Below are positions 18,256 to 28,513 of a stretch of DNA of 64,000 nucleotides, piece by piece (position 1 is the stretch's first letter; every line of letters begins with the position of its first letter). The stretch comes from Methylovirgula sp. (GTDB lineage Bacteria > Pseudomonadota > Alphaproteobacteria > Rhizobiales > Beijerinckiaceae). The notes below the pieces were generated by a model. The model saw nothing but the letters and a program-made list of their open reading frames with translations, searched no databases and was not told the origin of the DNA. The DNA lies in NCBI RefSeq assembly GCF_037200945.1, contig NZ_JBBCGP010000001.1, forward strand, positions 3,470,501-3,534,500. The letters run 5' to 3'. The translations under genes and the position numbers were made by a program.

Positions 18256-18977
18256 CAATTACGGGCGGCGGCGGGCAACGCTCGCCGCTCGCACGGTTCG
18301 CGGTTCTCGCCGGCGTCCTTCTCGTCATCGCCGGGCTAATTGGTCTTGGCGTGTGGCAGCTTGAACGCCGCGTCTGGAAACTCGGCCTCATCGCCCGTGT
18401 TGATGCGCGCGTCCACGCCGCGCCCGTTGCGCCACCGGGTCCAATAGACTGGCCAAAAGTCTCCGTTAAGCGGGACGAATATCTGCGGGTGAGCACCGTC
18501 GGACATTTCCTCAACGGTCATGAGACCGATGTCCAGGCTCTGACCGCGCTAGGTCCGGGCTTTTGGGTCCTGACGCCGTTCAAGACCGACCAAGGCTTTA
18601 TTATTCTCGCCAATCGCGGCTTTGTTCCGCCGGAGCGGCGCTCACCTGCGGCGCACAGCGCGGTCAATGGCGAAACCACAGTGACCGGCCTGCTGCGAAT
18701 GACGGAGCCGAAAGGCCGCTTTTTGCGCACGAACGATCCAGCACAGGACCGCTGGTATTCCCGCGACGTCGTCGCCATCGCGAGCGCTCGCGGGCTAACT
18801 GACGTCGCGCCCTATTTCATCGATGTCGAGGCCGGCGCCGACCCCGAAGCGTGGCCCCGCGGCGGCCTGACCGTGCTCGACTTCCCGAACAACCATCTCC
18901 TCTACGCGCTGACCTGGTTCAGCCTGGCTTTGATGTTGGCCGGCGCAACCCTCTATAATGTCCGCCAACGCAACTGA
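18252..18977 (+). CDS. SURF1 family protein
   Basis: A 241-aa oxidase biogenesis factor, probably helping place heme in subunit I of the oxidase encoded just upstream. Topology fits the family: one N-terminal span (about 15-35, with LGVWQLERRVWK after it), a periplasmic beta domain (GFWVLTPF, ILANRGFVPPERR, YFIDVEAG) and one C-terminal span (NHLLYALTWFSLALMLAG). The NNHLxYAxTWF pattern is the SURF1 signature. The GTG at 18252 overlaps the cyoD stop. The longer upstream frame would overlap cyoD by 67 nt and is less likely. No cyoE heme O synthase is in the window. Confidence 0.92.
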   Translation: MTITGGGGQRSPLARFAVLAGVLLVIAGLIGLGVWQLERRVWKLGLIARVDARVHAAPVAPPGPIDWPKVSVKRDEYLRVSTVGHFLNGHETDVQALTALGPGFWVLTPFKTDQGFIILANRGFVPPERRSPAAHSAVNGETTVTGLLRMTEPKGRFLRTNDPAQDRWYSRDVVAIASARGLTDVAPYFIDVEAGADPEAWPRGGLTVLDFPNNHLLYALTWFSLALMLAGATLYNVRQRN

Positions 18978-20359
18978 TGCTGGACCAGATGCTCGCGCGC
19001 GAAGACACTCAGATCGCGAAGCCGGAATTCGAAGCGACGCCGCACGCCTCAAGCCGCGCGGAGCCGAAGACCGCGCCGCCGATTTCAAACGCCGCCAACC
19101 GCAAGAACATGGTTCTGCTGATCCAGTTTCGCTGGGTCGCCGTAGTCGGGCAGCTCGTCACCATCACGATGGTGCAATATGGGCTCGGCATCCTCCTGCC
19201 GCTGCCCGCAATGCTCGCCGTTCTTGCCGCGCTGATTCTGGTCAATGTCGCAAGCTTCATTTGGCTGCGCCTGCACGAGGATATCAGCAGCGCGGCGCTG
19301 CTTCTTGTCTCAATGCTCGACGTTTTCGCGCTAACGGCGCAACTTTGGTTGAGCGGCGGCGCGACCAATCCGTTCGTTTCGCTTTATCTGCTCCAGATCA
19401 CGATGGCGGCGATCCTGCTGGACGCGCAATCGACCTGGCTGGTCGTCGCGCTCGCCTTCACCGGCTTCGTCGTGCTTGTTAGTTTCCACCAGCCTTTGGA
19501 AATGCCGCGCCGCTGGTCCGGCGATATGTTCTCCCTGCACATTTTCGGAATGCTCGTCTGCTTCATTCTCAACGCAGCGCTGCTTGTCGTGTTCTTGACC
19601 CGCATCACGCGCAACTTGAGCGAACGCGATGCACGTCTCGCCGCGCTCAGACAAAGCGCGATCGAGGAGGATCATATCGTTCGTATCGGCCTGCTCGCGA
19701 CAGGGGCGGCGCATGAGCTTGGAACGCCGCTCGCCTCTCTCTCCGTCATCCTCGGCGATTGGCGGCGTATGCCGCTGATCAAAGGCAATGCCGAGATGCG
19801 TCAGGAGGTCGAGGAAATGCAGGCTGCCGTCAATCGCTGTAAGGCGATCGTCACCGACATTCTGCTTTCGGCCGGCGAGGCGCGTGGCGAAGCTCCAAGC
19901 ATCACCACGGTGACAAAATTCCTCGACGATATCGTCGCGAGCTGGCGCGAGGGCAGACCCGCGGCGGTGCTCTCCTATGAGAATAAATTCGGCACCGATC
20001 TGCCCATCGTCTCCGATTCGGCGCTGAAGCAGATCGTTTTCAACGTGCTCGACAATGCCGTCGAAGCCTCGCCGACCTGGGTTGGCTTCACCGCGATGCG
20101 CGACACGGATTCGCTCATTCTGGAAGTCAGCGATCTCGGGTCCGGATTTGCGCCTGAGATTCTTGCCAATTTCGGGCGCCCCTATCAATCGAGCAAGGGC
20201 CGCGCGGGCCGTGGGCTCGGTCTTTTCCTCGTCGTGAATGTGGTCAGGAAACTCGGCGGAATCGCCGAGGCGCGTAATCGCGCCGGCCGGGGCGCCATCG
20301 TCACGTTGCGCCTGCCGCTGACCGCGCTGGTAATTGGAGCGCCACATTATGCCGAATGA
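18977..20359 (+). CDS. regB: Redox sensor histidine kinase, RegB/PrrB/ActS family
   Basis: A 460-aa membrane kinase that senses quinone redox state. Six membrane spans lie at about residues 45-210. The loop motif GGATNPFVSLYLL matches the conserved GGxxNPF quinone-binding loop of RegB. The phospho-acceptor His is in AAHELGTPLASL (about residue 255). A Cys at H+42 (NRCKAIV) lies where RegB carries its redox-active cysteine, an alignment inferred by spacing. The catalytic domain shows N (FNVLDNAVEASP), G1 (DLGSGF) and G2 (GRGLGLFLV) boxes. The start ATG overlaps the SURF1 stop by 1 nt, and the end overlaps regA. Being in the oxidase operon, it probably reports electron flow to its own regulon. 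Confidence 0.9.
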   Translation: MLDQMLAREDTQIAKPEFEATPHASSRAEPKTAPPISNAANRKNMVLLIQFRWVAVVGQLVTITMVQYGLGILLPLPAMLAVLAALILVNVASFIWLRLHEDISSAALLLVSMLDVFALTAQLWLSGGATNPFVSLYLLQITMAAILLDAQSTWLVVALAFTGFVVLVSFHQPLEMPRRWSGDMFSLHIFGMLVCFILNAALLVVFLTRITRNLSERDARLAALRQSAIEEDHIVRIGLLATGAAHELGTPLASLSVILGDWRRMPLIKGNAEMRQEVEEMQAAVNRCKAIVTDILLSAGEARGEAPSITTVTKFLDDIVASWREGRPAAVLSYENKFGTDLPIVSDSALKQIVFNVLDNAVEASPTWVGFTAMRDTDSLILEVSDLGSGFAPEILANFGRPYQSSKGRAGRGLGLFLVVNVVRKLGGIAEARNRAGRGAIVTLRLPLTALVIGAPHYAE

Positions 20360-20882
20360 GCGTCTGCTGATGATCGTTGAGGACGATTCCGCTTTCGCCA
20401 ACACGCTTAAGCGCTCGTTTGAGCGGCGTGACTATGACGTCCTGCTCGCCGAGAGCCTCGCGGACGTCAGTTCGTTACTGCAGACGCAGACGCCGGGTTA
20501 TGCGGTCGTCGATCTGAAACTTGGCGGTGGGTCGGGGCTCGCCTGCGTCGAAGCCCTGCACGCGCACGATCCCGATATGCTGATCGTCGTGCTCACCGGC
20601 TATGCCAGCATCGCGACCGCCGTCGAGGCGATCAAGCTTGGCGCCTGCCATTATCTCGCTAAGCCTTCGAATACCGACGATATCGAGGAAGCCTTCAAGA
20701 AATCGGCTGGCAATATCGAAGTGCCACTCACCGAGCGGCCGACCTCGATCAAAACGCTCGAATGGGAGCACATCCACCGCACGCTGGTCGAAGCCGATTT
20801 CAATATTTCGGAAACCGCGCGGCGGCTCGGCATGCATCGGCGCACCCTCGCCCGCAAGCTCGAAAAGCGGCAGGTAAAATAA
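20349..20882 (+). CDS. regA: Response regulator, RegA/PrrA/ActR family
   Basis: This 177-aa DNA-binding partner of RegB controls respiration, carbon and nitrogen fixation genes in relatives. The receiver domain has the acidic pair IVEDD, phospho-acceptor Asp in VVDLKLGGGSGL and the Lys in YLAKPSNTDDI. A Fis-type helix-turn-helix ends the protein (NISETARRLGMHRRTLARKLEKR), the hallmark of the family. The ATG at 20349 has GGAG 9 bp upstream and overlaps regB by 11 nt. It is the last gene of the cyo operon. Its stop is 3 bp from the stop of the convergent nrsF gene. Confidence 0.93.
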   Translation: MPNERLLMIVEDDSAFANTLKRSFERRDYDVLLAESLADVSSLLQTQTPGYAVVDLKLGGGSGLACVEALHAHDPDMLIVVLTGYASIATAVEAIKLGACHYLAKPSNTDDIEEAFKKSAGNIEVPLTERPTSIKTLEWEHIHRTLVEADFNISETARRLGMHRRTLARKLEKRQVK

Positions 20883-20885
20883 TAG

Positions 20886-21521
20886 CTACCAGCGCAGGAA
20901 GCGGTTGCCTGCCAGCGCGCCGACGATCATCACGACGAGAATCGCAAGCGTGTACCAGGTGGCGACGAAAAGCGGTGAATCGTCGGGGCAATGGGTCGCG
21001 TAAAGCGAGGCGGCAAAAGCCCCGGCAAAAAGCCCGGCGGTCGCGCCCGTGAGGCCGGGATTTTGCGGCGCGCCCCGATGCAGGGCGATCAATGCGCCAA
21101 TCAAGGGCGCCGCCGAAAGCAACGGGACCATCACCATGCAGAAGCGGGCATTGTGGCCGATGAGCCGAACGGACCAAAGACCTGGCGGCAAAACGGAAAG
21201 TTCAGCCACGATTGCGACGGCAAGCACGACCAGGAGTGCCAAGAGGGTGATGACAAGCGGCCGCGGATTGCCGCGCGGCCGCGCCAATTGCAAAGCCAAC
21301 GGCCCGGCACAGGCAAAAACCGCGATTGGAAAAGCGATCTTGAAGAGGAGTCGCGGCTCGCCAATCATATCGAAAATATGCGGTCGCATACCCATCCGCA
21401 CGGCGTAGATAAGCAAGGAAATCGCCATACCTGGTAAGAAGCCATAGAGCAGCGCCCGGCCGAGCGACATGCGCGGGCCGTTGTCGGCGGCAAGACTACG
21501 GATCAGATCGTCCGTCTTCAT
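20886..21521 (-). CDS. nrsF: Anti-sigma factor, NrsF family (DUF1109)
   Basis: A 211-aa inner-membrane protein with about six spans that would hold the ECF sigma factor at the membrane. It matches Caulobacter NrsF in length, in its cytoplasmic N-terminus (MKTDDLIRSLAADNGP) and in two Cys in the second half: C128 in HNARFCMV and C178 in ATHCPDDSPLF. Their 50-residue spacing resembles the paired cysteines implicated in Caulobacter NrsF signalling (C131/C181 as I recall). Its start overlaps the sigma gene stop (ATGA), so the pair is co-translated. Metal or thiol-stress sensing is inferred from the family. Confidence 0.88.
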   Translation of the reverse strand: MKTDDLIRSLAADNGPRMSLGRALLYGFLPGMAISLLIYAVRMGMRPHIFDMIGEPRLLFKIAFPIAVFACAGPLALQLARPRGNPRPLVITLLALLVVLAVAIVAELSVLPPGLWSVRLIGHNARFCMVMVPLLSAAPLIGALIALHRGAPQNPGLTGATAGLFAGAFAASLYATHCPDDSPLFVATWYTLAILVVMIVGALAGNRFLRW

Positions 21522-22078
21522 GCGCTGCCACTCCTCTTGGTGGTGCGCGCCGCAAGCGCTGCCAACCCGCGATGCAAAGCCACCCGCACCGCGCCTTGCG
21601 TCATCTTCAGCTTCTCCGCCGCCTCGGTGATGGAATCGCCCGCGACGGCGATCGCCTGCACAACCTTGCGCTGGCCATCGGGCAGCGTTCCAAGCTCGCG
21701 ATCGATATAAACGCTGGCGAGGTTGGGCTCCTCGTTCTCCGCGGCCAGAACATCGGTGAAATCATCGATCGGCACGTCGATATGGCGGCCGCGCCGCCGC
21801 AGCGCGTCGATGGTCTTATGCCGCGCGATCGTAAAGACCCAGGGCGTCACCGGCGCCGTGTCTATCCAGGTCTGCCGTTTCAGGTGGATGGCAAGCAAGA
21901 TTTCCTGCACGATGTCCTCAGCCTCAGTACCCCCCGAACTCGTTCGCATCAGCAAACGCCGCACAAACGCCCGAAGTACCGGCGCCAATTCTTGCAGGAA
22001 CCGTTGATAGGCCCGGGCATCCCCCGCGTTGGCGGCGCGTAGAAGAGCGCTCCACTCGCTGTTTCGGTCTACCCGCAC
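21518..22078 (-). CDS. sigF: ECF RNA polymerase sigma factor, SigF type
   Basis: A 186-aa extracytoplasmic-function sigma factor paired with NrsF. Region 2 is seen in FLQELAPVLRAFVRRLL, AEDIVQEILLAIH and VFTIARHKTIDALRRR. Region 4 is seen in ITEAAEKLKMTQGAVRVALHRGLAAL. The frame is open to 22135, but the GTG at 22078 is preferred. AGAGGA lies just upstream, and a GTAACG-N16-CGAA promoter match (22094-22119) lies inside the longer version and would start transcription just before 22078. The promoter predicts autoregulation. It is transcribed divergently from the DUF2282 gene. Confidence 0.88.
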   Translation of the reverse strand: MRVDRNSEWSALLRAANAGDARAYQRFLQELAPVLRAFVRRLLMRTSSGGTEAEDIVQEILLAIHLKRQTWIDTAPVTPWVFTIARHKTIDALRRRGRHIDVPIDDFTDVLAAENEEPNLASVYIDRELGTLPDGQRKVVQAIAVAGDSITEAAEKLKMTQGAVRVALHRGLAALAARTTKRSGSA

Positions 22079-22093
22079 GCGTCCTCTTTGGCG

Positions 22094-22119
22094 TTCGCAA
22101 AAGCCCGGCTCGGCGTTAC
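22094..22119 (-). promoter_or_regulatory. Predicted ECF SigF promoter of the sigF-nrsF operon
   Basis: On the minus strand, GTAACG (22119-22114) is followed by exactly 16 nt and CGAA (22097-22094). This agrees with the Caulobacter SigF consensus as I recall it (GTAACC-N16-CGAA). It lies about 16 bp from the chosen GTG start. Confidence 0.7.
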
Positions 22120-22178
22120 ATGCCTTTTTACCCACGTCTTGTCACGCCTTCGTGATCTAAAATCTGCCGCGTTCGGGG

Positions 22179-22204
22179 GTAACGCTCAGCGAAGGCCGGC
22201 CGTA
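22179..22204 (+). promoter_or_regulatory. Predicted ECF SigF promoter of the bufferin gene
   Basis: GTAACG (22179-22184), exactly 16 nt, then CGTA (22201-22204). It has the same -35 and spacing as the sigF promoter on the other strand and points to the DUF2282 gene 75 bp downstream. Confidence 0.6.
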
Positions 22205-22278
22205 CCAGAGCGGTGCGGGTTGCAAACCGTCTTGAGCTTCAAGGCGGGCCCCATTTATCGAGGCTCGGGAGCAGATTC

Positions 22279-22560
22279 ATGATGACCAAATCTACACTGG
22301 CCAAGGCGACCCTGGCCTCTTCACTTGCCGCAGCCGTCGCGTTGATCGCCGTTCAGGCGCAGGCCGAAACCAAAAAGTCCGAGAAATGCTTTGGCGTCGC
22401 GCTGAAGGGCCAGAACGATTGTGCCGCCGGCGCCGGCACCACCTGCGCCGGGACGCAAGCGATCGATTACGACGGCCATTATTTCAGATTCGTCCCCAAA
22501 GGCACCTGCACCACGATCAAGACGCCGAAAGGCACGGGTTCGCGCACCGCAAAATTGTGA
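22279..22560 (+). CDS. bufA1: DUF2282 family periplasmic protein, bufferin BufA1-type precursor
   Basis: A 93-aa precursor with a Sec signal peptide (cleavage near AVQAQAE, about residue 30). The mature part carries the four-Cys DUF2282 pattern KCFGV..GQNDCA..TTCAGTQ..VPKGTC. Members named bufferins are copper-binding peptides whose cysteines are modified by a DUF692 (MNIO) enzyme with a DUF2063 partner. Neither partner gene follows here, since the next gene converges from the other strand 9 bp away. The ATG at 22279 has GGGAG upstream; a second ATG follows directly. A SigF-type promoter precedes it, as for SigF regulon members in Caulobacter. The four Cys pattern makes the family call firm; modification is uncertain. 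Confidence 0.85.
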   Translation: MMTKSTLAKATLASSLAAAVALIAVQAQAETKKSEKCFGVALKGQNDCAAGAGTTCAGTQAIDYDGHYFRFVPKGTCTTIKTPKGTGSRTAKL

Positions 22561-22569
22561 GGCCACGTA

Positions 22570-24191
<1,622 letters not shown>

Positions 24192-24195
<4 letters not shown>

Positions 24196-25373
24196 GCAAT
24201 CGTCTTTCGCGGATCGAAGGCGTCGCGCACCGCTTCGCCGATGAAGATCAGCAGCGACAGCATGATCGCGATGACGAAGAAGCCGGTAAGCCCAAGCCAC
24301 GGCGCCTGAAGGTTCGACTCGCCTTCGAGCAGCAATTCCCCAAGTGAAGCCGAACCCGCCGGTAGGCCGAAGCCCAGGAAGTCCAGCGCCGTCAAAGTCG
24401 AGATCGAGCCGTTGAGCACGAAGGGCAGAAATGTCAGCGTCGCAACCATCGCGTTGGGCAAGACGTGCTTGACCATGATCCGCGCATTGCTGAGGCCGAG
24501 CGCCCGCGCCGCTGTTACATATTCAAAGTTCCGTGCGCGCAGAAACTCGGCGCGCACGACATGCACGAGATTGACCCATGAAAACAGCAGCAGGGTCCCG
24601 AGCAGAATAAAAAAGCCGGGCGTGATGATCGAGGATATGATGATCAGCAAATAGAGCTGCGGCACGGAAGACCAGATTTCGATCAGCCGTTGCATGATGA
24701 GATCGATCCAACCGCCGAAATAGCCCTGCACTGCCCCCGCCGCGACGCCAACGACGGAAGAAACAGATGCGAGCGCTAAGCCGAAGAGGATCGAAATCCT
24801 GAAGCCGTAGATCAGCCGCGCGGCGACATCCCGGCCCTGATCGTCGGTGCCAAGCCAATTCCATTCGATATCCCCGCAGCCGTGGTTTGGCTTGCCCGGC
24901 GGCAAGACGCGCGTCGCCGCGGCGTCGCATTGCGCTTTCGTCAACATCCAGGTCGGCGGCGATGGCGCGGGCGTCGGCAGCGCACGTTCGATCGTCCGGT
25001 AAGAATAATGAATCGGCGGCCAGATCATCCAGCCATGCGCTTTGATCTCATCCGAGATGAATGGATCGCGATAATCTGTCCGGGCGAGAAAGCCGCCGAA
25101 TTGCGATTCCGGATAATCGCGAAAGATCGGGAACAGGAACTCACCTTTGTAAGACGCCACGAGCGGCTTATCGTTGGCGATGAATTCGGCGAGCAGCGAC
25201 AGGACGAACAGGATCAGGAAAATCCACAACGACCAATAGCCGCGCTTGTTATGCCGGAAATTGGCGAGCCGCCGCCGATTGAGCGGCGACAGCCGGATCA
25301 ACCCGCTTGAACTTAGCGGCGGCGCGCGGCCAAATTCGCCCTTCGTGGCGGCGATCGACGCGGGCGCGCTCAT
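24192..25373 (-). CDS. yejE: Peptide ABC transporter permease YejE
   Basis: A 393-aa inner-membrane permease. It has the long periplasmic insert after the first span that is typical of YejE, including GCGDIEWNWLGTDDQGRDV, which marks the OppC/DppC group. Five or six further spans follow, with the coupling-helix EAA region (EFLRARNFEYVTAARALGLS). It pairs with YejB to form the channel. The gaps are 2 bp from yejB and a 4-nt overlap with yejF. Confidence 0.93.
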
Positions 25374-25375
25374 CG

Positions 25376-26467
25376 CTAGACCTCCCGCGTCTCGAAATCG
25401 ATGCGCGGATCGATCCAGGTATAAGTCAGGTCAGCGATCAAATTCACCACGAGACCGAGCAAGGCGAAAATATAGACATTGGCGAAGACTACCGGGTAAT
25501 CGCGGTTGATGACCGACTCATAGGAAAGCAGCCCGAGGCCATCGAGCGAGAAAATCGTCTCGATCAGCAGTGCGCCGCCAAAGAACGCGTTAATGAATGC
25601 GCCCGGAAATCCGGCGATGACAATCATCATCGCATTGCGAAACACATGCCCGTAGAGCACACGCCGTTCACTCAAACCCTTCATCCGCGCGGTGAGCACG
25701 TATTGCTTGCGGATTTCATCGAGGAAGGAATTTTTGGTGAGGAAGGTGATCGTCGCGAAGCCGCTCAATGTCAGCGCCGTCACCGGCAGGGTGATGTGCC
25801 AGAAGTAATCCTTGATCTTGCCGAACAGCGACAGCGTATCGAAATTCTCCGACGTCAGGCCGCGCAGCGGGAAAATCTGCCAGAACGAGCCGCCGCAGAA
25901 GAGCACGATCAAGAAGATCGCGAAAAGGAAACTCGGGATCGCATAGCCGACGATAATGACGCTCGATGTCCAAACATCGAAACGCGAGCCGTCGCGCACC
26001 GCCTTGGCAATGCCGAGCGGGATCGAAATGAGATAGGAGATGAGCGTCATCCAGATCCCGAGCGAAATCGAGACTGGCAGCTTCTCCTTGATCAATTCGA
26101 GCACCGACGTGTCGCGGAAATAGGATTTGCCGAAATCGAAGCGCAGATAGTCCTTCAGCATGATCCAGAAACGTTCCGGCGCCGGCTTGTCGAAGCCGAA
26201 TTGCTTGTTGAGTTCAGCGATGAATTTCGGGTCAAGCCCCTGCGCACCACGATAGCGCGAGCCAAACTCCGCTGAGCCGCCGCCGCCCGCGCGAGTATCA
26301 CCGCCGGTGAAATTCGCTGTCGCGTTGGTCTCGAGCCCTTGCAATTGCGCCAGGATGCGCTCGACCGGGCCACCCGGCGCGAATTGTACGATCACGAACG
26401 AGATAAGCAGGATGCCGAAGACCGTCGGGATCATCAAAAGGATGCGGCGGACGAGATAGGCGAGCAT
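25376..26467 (-). CDS. yejB: Peptide ABC transporter permease YejB
   Basis: A 363-aa inner-membrane permease of the OppB/DppB group. It begins with MLAYLVRRILLMIPTVFGI, followed by FVIVQFAPGGPVE, as is standard for the family. The middle insert before the second span and the EAA region (LTARMKGLSERRVLYGHVF) are also present. The ATG at 26467 is one base after the yejA stop. The longer frame to 26680 lies inside yejA and is rejected. Confidence 0.93.
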   Translation of the reverse strand: MLAYLVRRILLMIPTVFGILLISFVIVQFAPGGPVERILAQLQGLETNATANFTGGDTRAGGGGSAEFGSRYRGAQGLDPKFIAELNKQFGFDKPAPERFWIMLKDYLRFDFGKSYFRDTSVLELIKEKLPVSISLGIWMTLISYLISIPLGIAKAVRDGSRFDVWTSSVIIVGYAIPSFLFAIFLIVLFCGGSFWQIFPLRGLTSENFDTLSLFGKIKDYFWHITLPVTALTLSGFATITFLTKNSFLDEIRKQYVLTARMKGLSERRVLYGHVFRNAMMIVIAGFPGAFINAFFGGALLIETIFSLDGLGLLSYESVINRDYPVVFANVYIFALLGLVVNLIADLTYTWIDPRIDFETREV

Positions 26468-26468
26468 A

Positions 26469-28364
26469 TCACTGCCCGGGCAGATGAACGCGCGCGGCCT
26501 TGGCTGTGTCGTACCACCAGGTCGAGACGACGCCGATATCGTATTTCGCGCTGCGTTGGGGCCGAGAGAACAGGTCCCAATAGGCGACAAGATGATTGGG
26601 CTTGTTCCACATCGGTACCCAATAATGCCCGACACGAAGAATGCGATCGATCGAGCGGCAGATGTAGGTGAGCTTCTCACGCGTATCGACGACCAGCGCC
26701 TCTTCGATCAGGGCGTCGATGACGGGATCCGCAATGCCAGAAATATTATAGGAGCCCGGCACATTAGCTGTATGCGAGCTGAAATAGGCGCGCATCGCCT
26801 CCCCTGGCGTCAGTCCGAGACCGAAGCGCGAGGTGATGATGTCGTAATCGAAATTATCCGTCCGCTCTTTGAATTGTGCCGGATCGACGACGCGAAAGCG
26901 CGCCGTGATACCGAGCAAATTGAGATTGCGGATAAAGGGCGCGGTGTGCGGTTCGAGCGCGTTATCGAAATCGAGAAACTCGATTTCAAAAGGTTTGCCA
27001 TCAGGCAGCAGTAGATTGTCGCCGTCGCGTTTGCAACCCGCGGCGATGAGGAGATCGTTTGCTTTGCGCAACAGCGCGCGATCCTGACCAGAGCCGTCCG
27101 AGACGGGCGGCACCGGCACCTCGCCGAAGACGGCCGCCGGCAATTTGGCCTTGAAGGGCGCGAGAATGGCGAGTTCTTCCGGCGAAGGCGTGCCGGTCGC
27201 CATCATCGGCGAGTTCTGAAAATAGGACGTCGTACGATGATAAAGCCCGTACATGATGTTGCGGTTTGTCCATTCGAAGTCGAAACACTGCTCAAGCGCT
27301 TCGCGAATTCGGATGTCCTTGAACTTGTCGCGGCGGATATTGAGGAACCATGCCTGCGTTCCCAGCGGCAATTGATCCGGCAATGTCTCGCGTTTCACAC
27401 GGCCATCGTTGGCCGCGGCAAAGCCGTATTGCGTCGCCCAGACGGCAGAGGTGAATTCCTCGCGGAACGTGAAAACACCGGCCTTGAAGGCCTCAAAGGC
27501 GACTTTGCGATCCGCAAAATACTCGTAGCGGATGCGATCGAAATTGTTCTGCCCAACATTGACCGGCAGGTCCTTGCCCCAATAATCGGCGACGCGCTCG
27601 AAGACGATGAAATGGCCCGCATCGAAAGCGCCGACCTTATAAGGACCGGAGCCAAGCGGCGGCTGAAGCGTCGTCTCGTTGAATGCATTCTTGCCGTAAT
27701 AGGCGGCGGAAAAAATCGGCTGGCCGGCGATGATCATCGCCGCTTCGCGGCCGTGGCCCTTGCGCAATGACACGCGTACGACGTCATCGGCTTCGGCGAC
27801 CGCACTTTCGAGATCGCGCAGGGATTGCGAGATCGCCGGATGGCCTTGCGTCTTGAGGATATTGAGCGAGAAGACGACATCATGCGCCGTCAGTGGCGTT
27901 CCGTCATGGAAGCGCGCCTGCTTGCGCAGGAAAAATCGATAAGTCAGCTTGTCGGTGGAGACCCAGACCTTTTCGGCGACAAGGCCGTAAAGTGCGTCCG
28001 GTTCGTCGCTATTGCCTGCCATCAGCGAGTCGAAGATCGCGCCCATGCCGGCCGCGCCATCCCCCTTTAAAATATAATCATTGAAGGAATTGAACGTCGT
28101 CGGGCTAACGTTGGCGCCGCCGCCGCTCGGCTGCAAGGCGAGCTGGCCGCCCTTCGGCGCCTGCGGATTGACGTAAGCGAAGGACTTAAAATCTTTTGGC
28201 AATGCTAGATCGCCGAAGATCGACAATCCATGCGTTTCGCCGCCACTGGCCGGCGCATCGGCCAGAACCGGGATGGACCTGAATGGAATGCTGGCGCCGA
28301 TAAGGCCGGAGCAAAGTTGTAGAACGGAGCGGCGGGAAACGACCAAACGTTGCTGCGATGTCAA
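26469..28364 (-). CDS. yejA: Peptide ABC transporter substrate-binding protein YejA
   Basis: A 631-aa periplasmic solute-binding protein (SBP family 5, microcin C/oligopeptide type). The N-terminus has a twin-arginine-like stretch (VVSRRSVLQLCSGLIGA) and then a probable cleavage near VLADAPA. The mature protein contains family segments such as FNSFNDYILKGDGAAG and FRFEEFTSAVWATQYGF-like regions around residue 330. The frame is open to 28493. The TTG at 28364 is chosen because AGAGAGG lies 5 bp upstream and a good promoter lies at 28411-28440, inside the longer form. It is the first gene of yejABEF. Peptides are the likely substrates, and peptidoglycan-derived ones are possible. Confidence 0.88.
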   Translation of the reverse strand: MTSQQRLVVSRRSVLQLCSGLIGASIPFRSIPVLADAPASGGETHGLSIFGDLALPKDFKSFAYVNPQAPKGGQLALQPSGGGANVSPTTFNSFNDYILKGDGAAGMGAIFDSLMAGNSDEPDALYGLVAEKVWVSTDKLTYRFFLRKQARFHDGTPLTAHDVVFSLNILKTQGHPAISQSLRDLESAVAEADDVVRVSLRKGHGREAAMIIAGQPIFSAAYYGKNAFNETTLQPPLGSGPYKVGAFDAGHFIVFERVADYWGKDLPVNVGQNNFDRIRYEYFADRKVAFEAFKAGVFTFREEFTSAVWATQYGFAAANDGRVKRETLPDQLPLGTQAWFLNIRRDKFKDIRIREALEQCFDFEWTNRNIMYGLYHRTTSYFQNSPMMATGTPSPEELAILAPFKAKLPAAVFGEVPVPPVSDGSGQDRALLRKANDLLIAAGCKRDGDNLLLPDGKPFEIEFLDFDNALEPHTAPFIRNLNLLGITARFRVVDPAQFKERTDNFDYDIITSRFGLGLTPGEAMRAYFSSHTANVPGSYNISGIADPVIDALIEEALVVDTREKLTYICRSIDRILRVGHYWVPMWNKPNHLVAYWDLFSRPQRSAKYDIGVVSTWWYDTAKAARVHLPGQ

Positions 28365-28410
28365 AAAAGCCTCTCTGACGCTTTGCGAGATGCGGTCAGA
28401 CTGTCCGAGG

Positions 28411-28440
28411 ATTATGTCGCTTTTTAACCCGGCAGCGCAA
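28411..28440 (-). promoter_or_regulatory. Predicted housekeeping promoter of yejABEF
   Basis: On the minus strand, TTGCGC (28440-28435), an 18-bp spacer and CATAAT (28416-28411). Transcription would start near 28404, about 40 nt before the TTG start of yejA. Confidence 0.6.
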
Positions 28441-28465
28441 CACGAGACCGTCCGCGATAACAAAA

Positions 28466-28485
28466 CGGCCGCGCAAGCGCGGCCG
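28466..28485 (-). terminator. Terminator of the cytochrome c gene
   Basis: An 8-bp GC-rich stem CGGCCGCG/CGCGGCCG with a 4-nt loop. On the minus strand it is followed by TTTTGTT. It lies between the cycM-like stop codon and the yej promoter. Confidence 0.75.
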
Positions 28486-28513
28486 GTCTTCATGGAGCTT
28501 TAGCCAGGACCTT

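Noticed and set aside
22079..22135. Longer start for the ECF sigma factor (GTG at 22135)
   Set aside because: The added residues do not resemble sigma region 2, and they overlap a well-formed SigF promoter match that lies directly before the shorter start.
28364..28493. Longer N-terminus for YejA
   Set aside because: It would place a good promoter (28411-28440) inside the coding region; the TTG at 28364 has a strong ribosome binding site and leads into the signal peptide.
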